From: Prorocentrum cordatum
Taxonomy: Eukaryota; Sar; Dinophyceae; Prorocentrales; Prorocentraceae
Reading direction: 5' to 3'
DNA: 64,000 nucleotides
Assembly (NCBI GenBank): GCA_963575745.1
Contig: CAUYUJ010015282.1
Location: 1,351,651 to 1,415,650 of the forward strand
The translations under genes were made by a program, and so were the position numbers. Shown here in pieces: positions 47,461 to 60,036 of this stretch. Each line of letters begins with the position of its first letter. The first letter of the stretch is position 1. Below the pieces are notes generated by a model. That model was not told the DNA's origin and did not search any database. It worked only from the letters and a program-made list of their open reading frames with translations.

Positions 47461-47814
47461 CATTCCTGAGGTAAAGAATCCTTAGGAATATGTAGGGGAT
47501 CTTCTGGGCCCCCCAGGAAATCCTTAAGAACCCACTGGGAATAGGAGTCCTTACGCAATCCGTGCGAATCCTAAGGGGATCTTTAAACATCCCCAAGGCG
47601 TCCTCTGGAATCCCTAGGGAATCCCCTGCCCCTGGAATACCGCAGGGATCCCGAGGGAATCTCGAGGGACAATCTAGGGATTCTCATTAATCGATCGAAA
47701 TCCTGAGGAATCCGCAGGGGATCCGGTGGAATCCTTACGGGATCCTTCGGGAATCCTTCGGACAGCGTGCGGCGGCCCAGGCGTGGAGGGCGTGCCGTTG
47801 CTTAGGCAGCTATC
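47461..47814. repeat. Degenerate GGAATCCTTAGG repeat and array border
   Basis: CCTAAGGGGATCT/GGGAATCC units to 47760. 47769-47788 (GGCGGCCCAGGCGTGGAG core) is shared in inverted form with 44901-44920. Confidence 0.65.
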
Positions 47815-47860
47815 TTTACTATTACTACTACTACGACTACTACTACGACTAATTGTACAG

Positions 47861-47905
<45 letters not shown>

Positions 47906-47906
47906 T

Positions 47907-47953
<47 letters not shown>

Positions 47954-47990
47954 GTACTACTACTACTACTATTACTACTACCACTACTAT

Positions 47991-48033
<43 letters not shown>

Positions 48034-48157
48034 GCTACTTCTAATACTCATACTACTTCGACTACTTCTATGATTACTCGTAGCAGTAGTAGTACTAGTA
48101 CGACTACGACGACGACTACTACTGCTATTACCACCACTACGATGTATACTACTACTG

Positions 48158-48191
<34 letters not shown>

Positions 48192-48279
48192 GACTACGGC
48201 TACGACTACTACTACTCTACTACTTCAAGTGCTACTACGACTTGTACTACTACTACTACTAGTACTATTGTTACTGATG

Positions 48280-48328
<49 letters not shown>

Positions 48329-48434
48329 GACTACGACTACGACTACAATGCCGACTGCGTCGGTTACTTTTTATGTACATCTCTCTTTCTATTATCAGTA
48401 TTCTTACTACCGCTACGACTACTACGACCACTAG

Positions 48435-48467
<33 letters not shown>

Positions 48468-48480
48468 GACTACTACTACG

Positions 48481-48513
<33 letters not shown>

Positions 48514-48745
48514 GCTACTACTACTACTACTACTACTACTACGACTGCTACTACTACTACTACAACTACGATTGCTACTACTACTACTTCTACTACTACT
48601 GCTCCTGCTACTGCTACTGCTACTACTACTACTACGACTACCTCTACTACTGCTACTAATATTACTATTACTAGTACTAGTATTCCTTTCACTACTACTA
48701 CTACTCCTACTACTACGACTGCTGCTATACTACTACTACTGCTTT

Positions 48746-48781
<36 letters not shown>

Positions 48782-48977
48782 GACTACTACTACTATTGAG
48801 ACGACTGCTACGACGACTATTTTTTCTTCTTCTACCACTACTACCACTACCAGTCTCATCACTTTCGCTCCTAACACGACTTCTTTATATTGACTTGGAC
48901 TACGATTGCGACTATCATTACCGATACTAAAATTGCAACGATTTCTGTTCGTACGAATGTTAGAATTTCTGCGACTG

Positions 48978-49018
<41 letters not shown>

Positions 49019-49336
49019 GCTACTACTCTCACTACTGCTTATACAACTGTTACTTGGACGACTATGTCTACTACTGCGATTGCGACGACGACTAACTTTA
49101 CCATTCAGAAAGCGTTGCGGCTACGGTTACCACAGCAACAACTACTCCTACTACCCCTACTACTATACTGCACTACTGCTAATCAGATGTCTTATGGTAC
49201 TGCTCCTATTACTACTACTACTACTACTACTATTACCACTACTACTACTATTACTTTTATTATTACTACTACTACTACTACGAGGACTACAACTACGGCT
49301 ATTGCTACTGCTACGATAACAACAAGAACAACAACA

Positions 49337-49371
<35 letters not shown>

Positions 49372-49630
49372 AACTACTACTACTACTACTACTATTACTA
49401 CTACTACTACTACTACGACGACTACTACTATTATTACTGCTGCAGCTACTACTACCACTAGTACTACGATTACGATTATTGTTTGGATCACGGCTGCTTA
49501 TATGACGGCTACTACGACTACTACGACGGTGCCTGCTATTATTACAGTTTCTATTATTGCCACTACTACGACTACTTTTATTAATACTACTACTACTATT
49601 ACTACTATTACTATTATTTCTACTACTACA
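47815..49630. repeat. (ACT)n trinucleotide array 2, ~1.8 kb
   Basis: TAC/ACT with many substitutions, ending TACTACTACAC directly before the first TIR element. Confidence 0.96.
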
Positions 49631-49631
49631 C

Positions 49632-50141
49632 GGGGGGTACTATAGTTTTGACCATAAGACGTCATGCTCTCGACGCCCCCTGCCCCCCCGTAGAATCTTA
49701 GCGACATGTTTTGGGTCGGGCGGCGGTTCGACTCCGATGGGCTCTCACCCTGTAAGAATATAATAATATATATATATAAAACAGGGTGATAATTACTCCG
49801 TCCCATTTAAAATAGGGCCGGAAAACACTCCGACTTGAACCCATTCACAGTAAACCACTCCGCTTGGGTCACGTTTGATCGTCCGTGTCATCATCCCCAT
49901 CGACCCTGTCCTTATCATGCCAACGCGATGTTTCATTGTATTCCTTGTTGCATTGATGCTGTGAGACCCTGGGCATCCTTCTCCAATGCGGTCGCTCTCG
50001 GTTCACTGGTTGGCCGTCCCAGAGGGCCCACAAAGGCTCGCGAATCCGCATCAAGGCACCTTTGCATCCTGATCGGTCCTCCGCGGCACGCGTGACCAGC
50101 GAGGCAATTCTCATCTTATGGTCAAAAACTTTAGTACCCCC
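49632..50141 (+). repeat. TIR segment M1
   Basis: Begins GGGGGGTACTATAGTTTTGA and ends TCAAAAACTTTAGTACCCCC. The ends (with CCATAAGA/TCTTATGG inside) are inverted repeats of about 28 bp. TA dinucleotides flank the inner CTATAG and CTTTAG, as in Tc1/mariner ends. The centre has CACCCTGT and ACAGGGTG around an AT run, a tRNA B-box-like GGTTCGACTCC at 49725-49735 and ACTCCGTCCCATTT. No coding capacity except the start of the transposase frame. Confidence 0.88.
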
Positions 50142-50913
50142 GAAGGGCAAAATGAGTTCTCGCCGCCGCCGAAGGATCAGAGGAAAGCCCGCCTGACGTT
50201 TGCGAAGAAGGTCCTGAGGATGACTTCGGCGGAGCTGAACACGGCTTTGGCATGCGCCATGGACGGCGTCATCCTTGCGATGCCCCCGAAGGACGAGACC
50301 GAGCGGATGAGCTTCTGCAGGCACGGGGAAGAGTACATGTGGCGAAAGAACACGGAGGCATTCACCCCGAAGCTCTCTGGCGACGACGAGTACGGTGGCC
50401 AGGTCCCACTGGCTCGGGCAGTGCCCATGTGGGCCGGCTGCGCCGCGGGCGGGCTGTCCATTGTCGCGTTCCACCCCACGAAGAAGCTCTGCGGCGAGGA
50501 CTGGGCGAAGATCGTGAACCGGGGCGACCTCGTGAAGGCCGTGAAGTCGGTGCCCGAAGAGGAAGAAGGGCCCGTGGTCCGTCCTCTGCGACAGCGAGTC
50601 TTTCTTGCGGGCGAAGGTCAGCAACGCCGCGGTGAAGGCGGCGGGGGTTAAGCTGTGGAAGATGCCAGCAAAGTCCCCTGACTTGAACCCCGCAGAGCGG
50701 TGCTGGTCTTGGCTGCGTCGGAAGCTGCGGCTCATGGACTTGGACGACGCCGTGAAGAAGCGGCCCGTGCTGGGGAAGACGGCGTACAGGGCGCGGGTTC
50801 GGAGCGTCGTGAAGAGCAAGAAGGCGCAGTCCGTGGGGGCGGCGCAGGCGAAGCTGATGAAGCGCGTCTGCAGGGAAGTGGTGCGCAAGAAGGGCGCGGC
50901 CACGGGCTTCTGA
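50118..50913 (+). pseudogene. DD34E transposase T1, frameshifted
   Basis: Same protein as T3. The frame starts at the ATG in the right TIR of M1 (50118) and holds the first catalytic Asp (AMDGVILAM). Two bases are missing near 50552 (GGTGCCCGAAG instead of GGTGAACCCGAAG), so the frame ends at 50651. The CDNE-equivalent and NPAE blocks follow in the shifted frame to the stop at 50911-50913. Confidence 0.85.
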
Positions 50914-51012
50914 GCGGCCAAGCCCCCGGGCCGCATTGGCGCGTTCGCAGGTGGACAACTCATCAGCGTCGGCTGTTTGCCGCGCGGGTGAGCACTCCAT
51001 CTGCCCTGGCCG

Positions 51013-51809
51013 TTGGCCGTGCAGGTGAGAAAAGTCCGCAGGCAAAATGAGTTCTCGCCGCCGCCGAAGGATCAGAGGAAAGCCCGCCTGACGTTTGCGA
51101 AGAAGGTCCTGAGGATGACTTCGGCGGAGCTGAACACGGCTTTGGCATGCGCCATGGGCGGCGTCATCCTTGCGATGCCCCCGAAGGACGAGACCGAGCG
51201 GATGAGCTTCTGCAGGCACGGGGAAGAGTACATGTGGCGAAAGAACACGGAGGCATTCGCCCCGAAGCTCTCTGGCGACGACGAGTACGGTGGCCAGGTC
51301 CACTGGCTCGGGCAGTGCCCATGTGGGCCGGCTGCGCCGCGGGCGGGCTGTCCATTGTCGCGTTCCACCCCACGAAGAAGCTCTGCGGCGAGGACTGGGC
51401 GAAGATCGTGAACCGGGGCGACCTCGTGAAGGCCGTGAAGTCGGTGAACCCGAAGAGGAAGAAGGGCCCGTGGTCCGTCCTCTGCGACAACGAGTCTTTC
51501 TTGCGGGCGAAGGTCAGCAACGCCGCGGTGAAGGCGGCGGGGGTTAAGCTGTGGAAGATGCCAGCAAAGTCCCCTGACTTGAACCCCGCAGAGCGGTGCT
51601 GGTCTTGGCTGCGTCGGAAGCTGCGGCTCATGGACTTGGACGACGCCGTGAAGAAGCGGCCCGTGCTGGGGAAGACGGCGTACAGGGCGCGGGTTCGGAG
51701 CGTCGTGAAGAGCAAGAAGGCGCAGTCCGTGGGGGCGGCGCAGGCGAAGCTGATGAAGCGCGTCTGCAGGGAAGTGGTGCGCAAGAAGGGCGCGGCCACG
51801 GGCTTCTGA
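51013..51809 (+). pseudogene. DD34E transposase T2, frameshifted
   Basis: Directly follows T1 without an M segment, so the upstream in-frame sequence comes from the T1 tail. A single C is missing near 51299 (CAGGTCCACTGG against CAGGTCCCACTGG), shifting the frame. Beyond it the LCDNESF and SPDLNPAERCW blocks are intact to the stop at 51807-51809. Confidence 0.85.
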
Positions 51810-51938
51810 GCGGGCCAAGCCCCCGGGCCGTATTGGCGCGTTCACAGGTGGACAACTCATCAGCGTCGGCCGTTTGCCGCGCGGGTGAGCACTCCATCTG
51901 CCCTGGCCGTTGGCCGTGCAGGTGAGAAAAGTCCGCAC

Positions 51939-52454
51939 GGGGGGTACTATAGTTTTGACCATAAGACGTCATGCTCTCGACGCCCCCTGCCCCCCCGTAG
52001 AATCTTAGCGACATGTTTTGGGTCGGGCGGCGGTTCGACTCCGATGGGCTCTCACCCTGTAAGAATATAATAATATATATATATATATATATATACAGGG
52101 TGATAATTACTCCGTCCCATTTAAATAGGGCCGGAAAACACTCCGACTTGAACCCATTCACAGTAAACCACTCCGCTTGGGTCACGTTTGATCGTCCGTG
52201 TCATCATCCCCATCGACCCTGTCCTTATCATGCCAACGCGATGTTTCATTGTATTCCTTGTTGCATTGATGCTGTGAGACCCTGGGCATCCTTCTCCAAT
52301 GCGGTCGCTCTCGGTTCACTGGTTGGCCGTCCCAGAGGGCCCACAAAGGCTCGCGAATCCGCATCAAGGCACCTTTGCATCCTGATCGGTCCTCCGCGGC
52401 ACGCGTGACCAGCGAGGCAATTCTCATCTTATGGTCAAAAACTTTAGTACCCCC
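51939..52454 (+). repeat. TIR segment M2
   Basis: Same ends and interior as M1. It differs mainly in the length of the central AT run and one base in TTTAAATAGG. It sits between the T2 tail (AAAAGTCCGCAC) and T3. Confidence 0.88.
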
Positions 52455-53228
52455 GAAGGGCAAAATGAGTTCTCGCCGCCGCCGAAGGATCAGAGGAAAG
52501 CCCGCCTGACGTTTGCGAAGAAGGTCCTGAGGATGACTTCGGCGGAGCTGAACACGGCTTTGGCATGCGCCATGGACGGCGTCATCCTTGCGATGCCCCC
52601 GAAGGACGAGACCGAGCGGATGAACTTCTGCAGGCACGGGGAAGAGTACATGTGGCGAAAGAACACGGAGGCATTCACCCCGAAGCTCTCTGGCGACGAC
52701 GAGTACGGTGGCCAGGTCCCACTGGCTCGGGCAGTGCCCATGTGGGCCGGCTGCGCCGCGGGCGGGCTGTCCATTGTCGCGTTCCACCCCACGAAGAAGC
52801 TCTGCGGCGAGGACTGGGCGAAGATCGTGAACCGGGGCGACCTCGTGAAGGCCGTGAAGTCGGTGAACCCGAAGAGGAAGAAGGGCCCGTGGTCCGTCCC
52901 CTGCGACAACGAGTCTTTCTTGCGGGCGAAGGTCAGCAACGCCGCGGTGAAGGCGGCGGGGGTTAAGCTGTGGAAGATGCCAACAAAGTCCCCTGACTTG
53001 AACCCCGCAGAGCGGTGCTGGTCTTGGCTGCGTCGGAAGCTGCGGCTCATGGACTTGGACGACGCCGTGAAGAAGCGGCCCGTGCTGGGGAAGACGGCGT
53101 ACAGGGCGCGGGTTCGGAGCGTCGTGAAGAGCAAGAAGGCACAGTCCGTGGGGGCGGCGCAGGCGAAGCTGATGAAGCGCGTCTGCAGGGAAGTGGTGCG
53201 CAAGAAGGGCGCGGCCACGGGCTTCTGA
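52431..53228 (+). CDS. DD34E (Tc1/mariner-type) transposase T3, intact
   Basis: 265 residues. Enzymes of this family cut and paste DNA using three acidic residues. Visible are Asp49 (ACAMDGVILAM), Asp159 (PCDNESF) and Glu194 (SPDLNPAERCW); the last two are 34 residues apart, the DD34E spacing of Tc1. A basic C-terminal tail follows (KKGAATGF). The protein begins close to the catalytic core and lacks the long N-terminal helix-turn-helix region of full-length Tc1 transposases (about 340 residues), so it is short or needs an upstream exon. The ATG is in the right TIR of M2 (MVKNFSTPEGQNEF). The frame is undamaged, which fits recent amplification. The same protein type is common in dinoflagellate gene sets. 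Activity is not shown. Confidence 0.85.
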   Translation: MVKNFSTPEGQNEFSPPPKDQRKARLTFAKKVLRMTSAELNTALACAMDGVILAMPPKDETERMNFCRHGEEYMWRKNTEAFTPKLSGDDEYGGQVPLARAVPMWAGCAAGGLSIVAFHPTKKLCGEDWAKIVNRGDLVKAVKSVNPKRKKGPWSVPCDNESFLRAKVSNAAVKAAGVKLWKMPTKSPDLNPAERCWSWLRRKLRLMDLDDAVKKRPVLGKTAYRARVRSVVKSKKAQSVGAAQAKLMKRVCREVVRKKGAATGF

Positions 53229-53327
53229 GCGGCCAAGCCCCCGGGCCGCATTGGCGCGTTCGCAGGTGGACAACTCATCAGCGTCGGCTGTTTGCCGCGC
53301 GGGTGAGCACTCCATCTGCCCTGGCCG

Positions 53328-54125
53328 TTGGCCGTGCAGGTGAGAAAAGTCCGCAGGCAAAATGAGTTCTCGCCGCCGCCGAAGGATCAGAGGAAAGCCC
53401 GCCTGACGTTTGCGAAGAAGGTCCTGAGGATGACTTCGGCGGAGCTGAACACGGCTTTGGCATGCGCCATGGGCGGCGTCATCCTTGCGATGCCCCCGAA
53501 GGACGAGACCGAGCGGATGAACTTCTGCAGGCACGGGGAAGAGTACATGTGGCGAAAGAACACGGAGGCATTCACCCCGAAGCTCTCTGGCGACGACGAG
53601 TACGGTGGCCAGGTCCAACTGGCTCGGGCAGTGCCCATGTGGGCCGGCTGCGCCGCGGGCGGGCTGTCCATTGTCGCGTTCCACCCCACGAAGAAGCTCT
53701 GCGGCGAGGACTGGGCGAAGATCGTGAACCGGGGCGACCTCGTGAAGGCCGTGAAGTCGGTGAACCCGAAGAGGAAAAAGGGCCCGTGGTCCGTCCTCTG
53801 CGACAGCGAGTCTTTCTTGCGGGCGAAGGTCAGCAACGCCGCGGTCAAGGCGGCGGGGGTTAAGCTGTGGAAGATGCCAGCAAAGTCCCCTGACTTGAAC
53901 CCCGCAGAGCGGTGCTGGTCTTGGCTGCGTCGGAAGCTGCGGCTCATGGACTTGGACGACGCCGTGAAGAAGCGGCCCGTGCTGGGGAAGACGGCGTACA
54001 GGGCGCGGGTTCGGAGCGTCGTGAAGAGCAAGAAGGCACAGTCCGTGGGGGCGGCGCAGGCGAAGCTGATGAAGCGCGTCTGCAGGGAAGTGGTGCGCAA
54101 GAAGGGCGCGGCCACGGGCTTCTGA
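53328..54125 (+). CDS. DD34E transposase T4, intact frame
   Basis: Identical in architecture to T3 (AMGGVILAM with Gly replacing the first catalytic Asp, LCDSESF, SPDLNPAERCW). It follows T3 without an M segment. The frame is open through the T3 tail from a TTG at 53328 (AVQVRKVRRQNEF); the first in-frame ATG is near 53431 (MTSAELN). So the real start is unclear, and a start codon like that of T3 is missing. T2 has the same M-to-G (D to G) change, whereas T1, T3 and T5 keep Asp. The loss of the first Asp predicts an inactive enzyme even though the frame is intact. Confidence 0.75.
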   Translation: MAVQVRKVRRQNEFSPPPKDQRKARLTFAKKVLRMTSAELNTALACAMGGVILAMPPKDETERMNFCRHGEEYMWRKNTEAFTPKLSGDDEYGGQVQLARAVPMWAGCAAGGLSIVAFHPTKKLCGEDWAKIVNRGDLVKAVKSVNPKRKKGPWSVLCDSESFLRAKVSNAAVKAAGVKLWKMPAKSPDLNPAERCWSWLRRKLRLMDLDDAVKKRPVLGKTAYRARVRSVVKSKKAQSVGAAQAKLMKRVCREVVRKKGAATGF

Positions 54126-54254
54126 GCGGGCCAAGCCCCCGGGCCGTATTGGCGCGTTCACAGGTGGACAACTCATCAGCGTCGGCTGTTTGCCGCGCGG
54201 GTGAGCACTCCATCTGCCCTGCCCGTTGGCCGTGCAGGTGAGAAAAGTCCGCAC

Positions 54255-54773
54255 GGGGGGTACTATAGTTTTGACCATAAGACGTCATGCTCTCGACGCC
54301 CCCTGCCCCCCCGTAGAATCTCAGCGACATGTTTTGGGTCGGGCGGCGGTTCGACTCCGATGGGCTCTCACCCTGTAAGAATAATATATATATATATATA
54401 TATAATATTTAAAACAAGGTGATAATTACTCCGTCCCATTTACAATAGGGCCCGAAAACACTCCGATTTGAACACATTCACAGTAAACCACTCCGCTTGG
54501 GTCACGTTTGATCGTCCGTGTCATCATCCCCATCGACCCTGTCCTTATCATGCCAACGCGATGTTTCATTGTTTTCCTTGTTGCATTGGTGCTGTGAGAC
54601 CCTGGGCATCCTTCTCCAATGCGGTCGCTCTCGGTTCACTGGTTGGCCGTCCCAGAGGGCCCACAAAGGCTCGCGAATCCGCATCAAGGACCTTTGCATC
54701 CTGATCGGTCCTCCGCGGCACGCGTGACCAGCGAGGCAATTCTCATCTTATGGTCAAAAACTTTAGTACCCCC
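54255..54773 (+). repeat. TIR segment M3
   Basis: Same ends. Slightly more diverged interior (AATCTCAGCG, AAAACAAGGTG, GGGCCCGAAAACA), so its AT-run hairpin arms no longer match perfectly. Confidence 0.87.
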
Positions 54774-55544
54774 GAAGGGCAAAATGGTTCTCGCCGCCGC
54801 CGAGGATCAGAGGAAAAGCCCGCCTGACGTTTGCGAAGAAGGTCCTGAGATGACTTCGGCGGAGCTGAACACGGCTTTGGCATGCGCCATGGACGGCGTC
54901 ATCCTTGCGATGCCCCCGAAGGACGAGACCGAGCGGATGAGCTTCTGCAGGCACGGGGAAGAGTACATGTGGCGAAAGAACACGGAGGCATTCGCCCCGA
55001 AGCTCTCTGGCGACGACGAGTACGGTGGCCAGGTCCCACTGGCTCGGGCAGTGCCCATGTGGGCCGGCTGCGCCGCGGGCGGGCTGTCCATTGTCGCGTT
55101 CCACCCCACGAAGAAGCTCTGCGGCGAGGACTGGGCGAAGATCGTGAACCGGGGCGACCTCGTGAAGGCCGTGAAGTCGGTGAGCCCGAAGAGGAAAAGG
55201 GCCCGTGGTCCGTCCTCTGCGACAACGAGTCTTTCTTGCGGGCGAAGGTCAGCAACGCCGCGGTGAAGGCGGCGGGGGTTAAGCTGTGGAAGATGCCGGC
55301 AAAGTCCCCTGACTTGAACCCCGCAGAGCGGTGCTGGTCTTGGCTGCGTCGGAAGCTGCGGCTCATGGACTTGGACGACGCCGTGAAGAAGCGGCCCGTG
55401 CTGGGGAAGACGGCGTACAGGGCGCGGGTTCGGAGCGTCGTGAAGAGCAAGAAGGCACAGTCCGTGGGGGCGGCGCAGGCGAAGCTGATGAAGCGCGTCT
55501 GCAGGGAAGTGGTGCGCAAGAAGGGCGCGGCCACGGGCTTCTGA
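54755..55544 (+). pseudogene. DD34E transposase T5, several frameshifts
   Basis: Single-base or two-base losses and gains lie near 54786 (AAAATGGTTC for AAAATGAGTTC), 54802-54815, 54849 (CCTGAGATGAC) and 55196. The catalytic blocks AMDGVILAM, LCDNESF and SPDLNPAERCW remain readable. The clustering of one-base indels could be decay or uncorrected long-read errors. Confidence 0.83.
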
Positions 55545-55673
55545 GCGGGCCAAGCCCCCGGGCCGCATTGGCGCGTTCACAGGTGGACAACTCATCAGCG
55601 TCGGCCGTTTGCCGCGCGGGTGAGCACTCCATCTGCCCTGGCCGTTGGCCGTGCAGGTGAGAAAAGTCCGCAC

Positions 55674-56185
55674 GGGGGGTACTATAGTTTTGACCATAAG
55701 ACGTCATGCTCTCGACGCCCCCTGCCCCCCCGTAGAATCTTAGCGACATGTTTTGGGTCGGGCGGCGGTTCGACTCCGATGGGCTCTCACCCTGTAAGAA
55801 TATAATAATATATATATATATATAACAGGGTGATAATTACTCCGTCCCATTTACAATAGGGCCGGAAAACACTCCGACTTGAACCCATTCACAGTAAACC
55901 ACTCCGCTTGGGTCACGTTTGATCGTCCGTGTCATCATCCCCATCGACCCTGTCCTTATCATGCCAACGCGATGTTTCATTGTATTCCTTGTTGCATTGA
56001 TGCTGTGAGACCCTGGGCATCCTTCTCCAATGCGGTCGCTCTCGGTTCACTGGTTGGCCGTCCCAGAGGGCCCACAAAGGCTCGCGAATCCGCATCAAGG
56101 CACCTTTGCATCCTGATCGGTCCTCCGCGGCACGCGTGACCAGCGAGGCAATTCTCATCTTATGGTCAAAAACTTTAGTACCCCC
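55674..56185 (+). repeat. TIR segment M4, closing the array
   Basis: Same ends. After the last C the sequence is GAAG and then the ACT array, so M4 ends the cluster. Confidence 0.88.
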
Positions 56186-56212
56186 GAAGTACTACTACTA
56201 CTACTACTACTG

Positions 56213-56244
<32 letters not shown>

Positions 56245-56276
56245 GACTAACTACCACGACTACTACTACTACTACA

Positions 56277-56329
<53 letters not shown>

Positions 56330-56440
56330 GCCGTACTTATTTCCCAACCCTCCTGCGTTGGGTACTCGTTTTGAATAGAGCACTGCGGTCTCCACCTTCC
56401 TTCCTTCCTTCCTTCCTTCCTTCCTTCCTTCCTTCCTTCC
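56186..56440. repeat. (ACT)n array 3 and (CCTT)n run
   Basis: ACT triplets at 56189-56329, complex sequence to 56392, CCTT tetramers at 56393-56440. Confidence 0.95.
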
Positions 56441-56461
56441 CGCCTCCTCCCGCCTGCGGTC

Positions 56462-57712
56462 GCCATCCCTGGGTGGCTGCGATCTGTGAAACTGTCGCCA
56501 CTTTCGAGGGCTGCTGGGGGGGCCAGCGGAGTGACGCCCCACGGGGACTCAGATTAGACCTCGCCATCCCTGGGGGGCTGCGATCTGTGAAACTGTTGCC
56601 ACTTTCGAGGGCTGCTGGGGGGCCCAGCGGAGTGATGCCCTCACGGGGACTCAGATTAGACCTCGCCATCCCTGGGGGGCTGCGATCTGTGAAACTGTCG
56701 CCACTTTCGAGGGCTGCTGGGGGGCCCAGCGGAGTGACGCCCTACGGGGACTCAGATTCGACCTCGCCATCCCTGGGGGGCTGCGATCTGTGAAACTGTC
56801 GCCACTTTCGAGGGCTGCTGGGGTGGCCCAGCGGAGTGACGCCCTACGGGGACTCAGATTAGACCTCGCCATCCCTGGGGGGCTGCGATCTGCGAAACTG
56901 TCGCCACTTTCGAGGGCTGCTGGGGTGGCCAGCGGAGTGACGCCCCACGGGGACTCAGATTAGACCTCGCCATCCCTGGGGGGCTGCGATCTGTGAAACT
57001 GTCGCCACTTTCGAGGGCTGCTGGGGTGGCCAGCGGAGTGACGCCCTACGGGGACTCAGATTAGACCTCGCCATCCCTGGGGGGCTGCGATCTGCGAAAC
57101 TGTCGCCACTTTCGAGGCCTGCTGGGGGGCCCAGCGGAGTGACGCCCTACGGGGATTCAGATTAGACCTCGCCATCCCTGGGGGGCTGCGATCTGTGAAA
57201 CTGTCGCCACTTTCGAGGCTGCTGGGGGGCCCAGCGGAGTGACGCCCTACGGGGATTCAGATTAGACCTCGCCATCCCTGGGGGGCTGCGATCTGTGAAA
57301 CTGTCGCCACTTTCGAGGGCTGCTGGGGGGCCCAGCGGAGTGACGCCCTACGGGGATTCCGAGATTAGACCTCGCCATCCCTGGGGGGCTGCGATCTGTG
57401 AAACTGTCGCCACTTTCGAGGCTGCTGGGGGGCCCAGCGGAGTGACGCCCTACGGGATTCAGATTAGACCTCGCCATTCCTGGGGGGCTGCGATCTGTGA
57501 AACTGTCGCCACTTTCGAGGGCTGCTGGGGGGCCCAGCGGAGTGACGCCCTACGGGGATTCAGATTAGACCTCGCCATCCCTGGGGGGCTGCGATCTGCG
57601 AAACCTTGCCGCTTTCGAGGGCTGCTGGGGTGGCCAGCGGAGTGACGCCCTACGGGGATACAGATTAGACCTCGCCATCCCTGGGGGGCTGCGATCTGTG
57701 AAACTGTCGAGT
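56462..57712. repeat. 101-bp tandem repeat, about 12.5 units
   Basis: GCGATCTGTGAAACTGTCGC recurs every 99-103 bp from 56479 to 57691. Units continue TTTCGAGGGCTGCTGGGG, CAGCGGAGTGACGCCC, TACGGGGA and TTAGACCTCGCCATCCCTGG. Units are about 95 percent alike. The Met-Ala-Arg-Ser-rich minus frames are by-products. Confidence 0.96.
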
Positions 57713-57859
57713 GGTCGACCTGAAGTCGCCTGGTGGAGACGCGCGTGATCGACCTGAAGTCCCAATCGCGCGTGCACTGTACCTGTGTGGCGTTCAGGCA
57801 CGCGCGTGATGCTGCTCGCTCCGCGTTCAACCAGTACGTCGCCAGTGCAACTTTGGACG

Positions 57860-58099
57860 ATGGACAACCGATTGATGATACGCGACCCCGGCCTTGAGTT
57901 TCTTCCCCGCGGGCCGCCCGCAGACCTGGCGGCGCGCCTGCGAGCGTTCAGCCCCCGCGCTGAAATGTGCGGGAAGGAGGCGGAGAAGCTAGCGGGCGAG
58001 CTACGCCTCGCTCGTTCCTTGCACTCTAAACAAGTTTTATCATGTGGAACTCTGCGACGACATGGCGCAGGCAGCGCTGCGGGTTTAGCTCGCGCTTGA
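57860..58099 (+). CDS. Small open frame of unknown function
   Basis: MDNRLMIRDPGLEFLPRGPP and on to DLAARLRAFSPRAEMCGKEA then EKLAGELRLARSLHS has ordinary composition and a helical middle. From about 58025 a second frame (KFYHVELCDDMAQAALRV) looks equally coding-like, so a frameshift or exon end may lie there. No family recognised. The stretch 58100-58440 that follows shows nothing further. Confidence 0.3.
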   Translation: MDNRLMIRDPGLEFLPRGPPADLAARLRAFSPRAEMCGKEAEKLAGELRLARSLHSKQVLSCGTLRRHGAGSAAGLARA

Positions 58100-58439
58100 A
58101 AAACGCGGCAGTCTTCTGTCTCCTCCCGCCACTTTCATCGTCGTCCTATTCCCCGCCTCACCTTCTCCATGCATGCTGCTGCTTCCGCGATGGCCTTTCG
58201 CCCCCCCCGCCCTCCATTCCATCCCTCTCCTACCCCTCGTTCCCGTACCCGTTCTTCTTCGATCCTGGGGCCTCAATCCTCGTTCTTTCGATCGTCGTCC
58301 TGTGAATCGTGCAGCGCATGCGCATCCCATGTAGCTTGCACAGCAAATCGCCGCGTCTACACTGTCGCTGTTCCTGCTAATGTTGGCATACTCCTCTTGC
58401 CATTTGATGCGCGCGGGTTGGGTACGTCGCATGGTAATT

Positions 58440-59878
<1,439 letters not shown>

Positions 59879-59896
59879 TCTAGTAGCAGTGGTAGC

Positions 59897-59949
<53 letters not shown>

Positions 59950-59963
59950 TCGTAGTGTTAGTG

Positions 59964-60036
<73 letters not shown>

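Larger units (their letters stand above)
49632..56185 (+). mobile_element. Transposase array: M-T-T-M-T-T-M-T-M
   Basis: Four ~515-bp TIR segments (M) and five ~895-bp transposase units (T), all in the same orientation and nearly identical. ACT array lies on both sides (ends TACTACTACAC, resumes TACTACTAC). M starts at 49632, 51939 and 54255 show two consecutive ~2.31-kb M-T-T units, followed by M-T and a closing M. Confidence 0.9.

Noticed and set aside
49667-49760. tRNA gene in the M segment
   Set aside because: Only a B-box-like stretch is present; no A-box at the right distance and no acceptor or anticodon stem could be drawn.
52182-54278. 698-residue minus-strand frame opposite the transposase units
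   Set aside because: It is the antisense of two T units and one M; its composition mirrors the GC-rich coding strand, and the plus strand carries the catalytic motifs.
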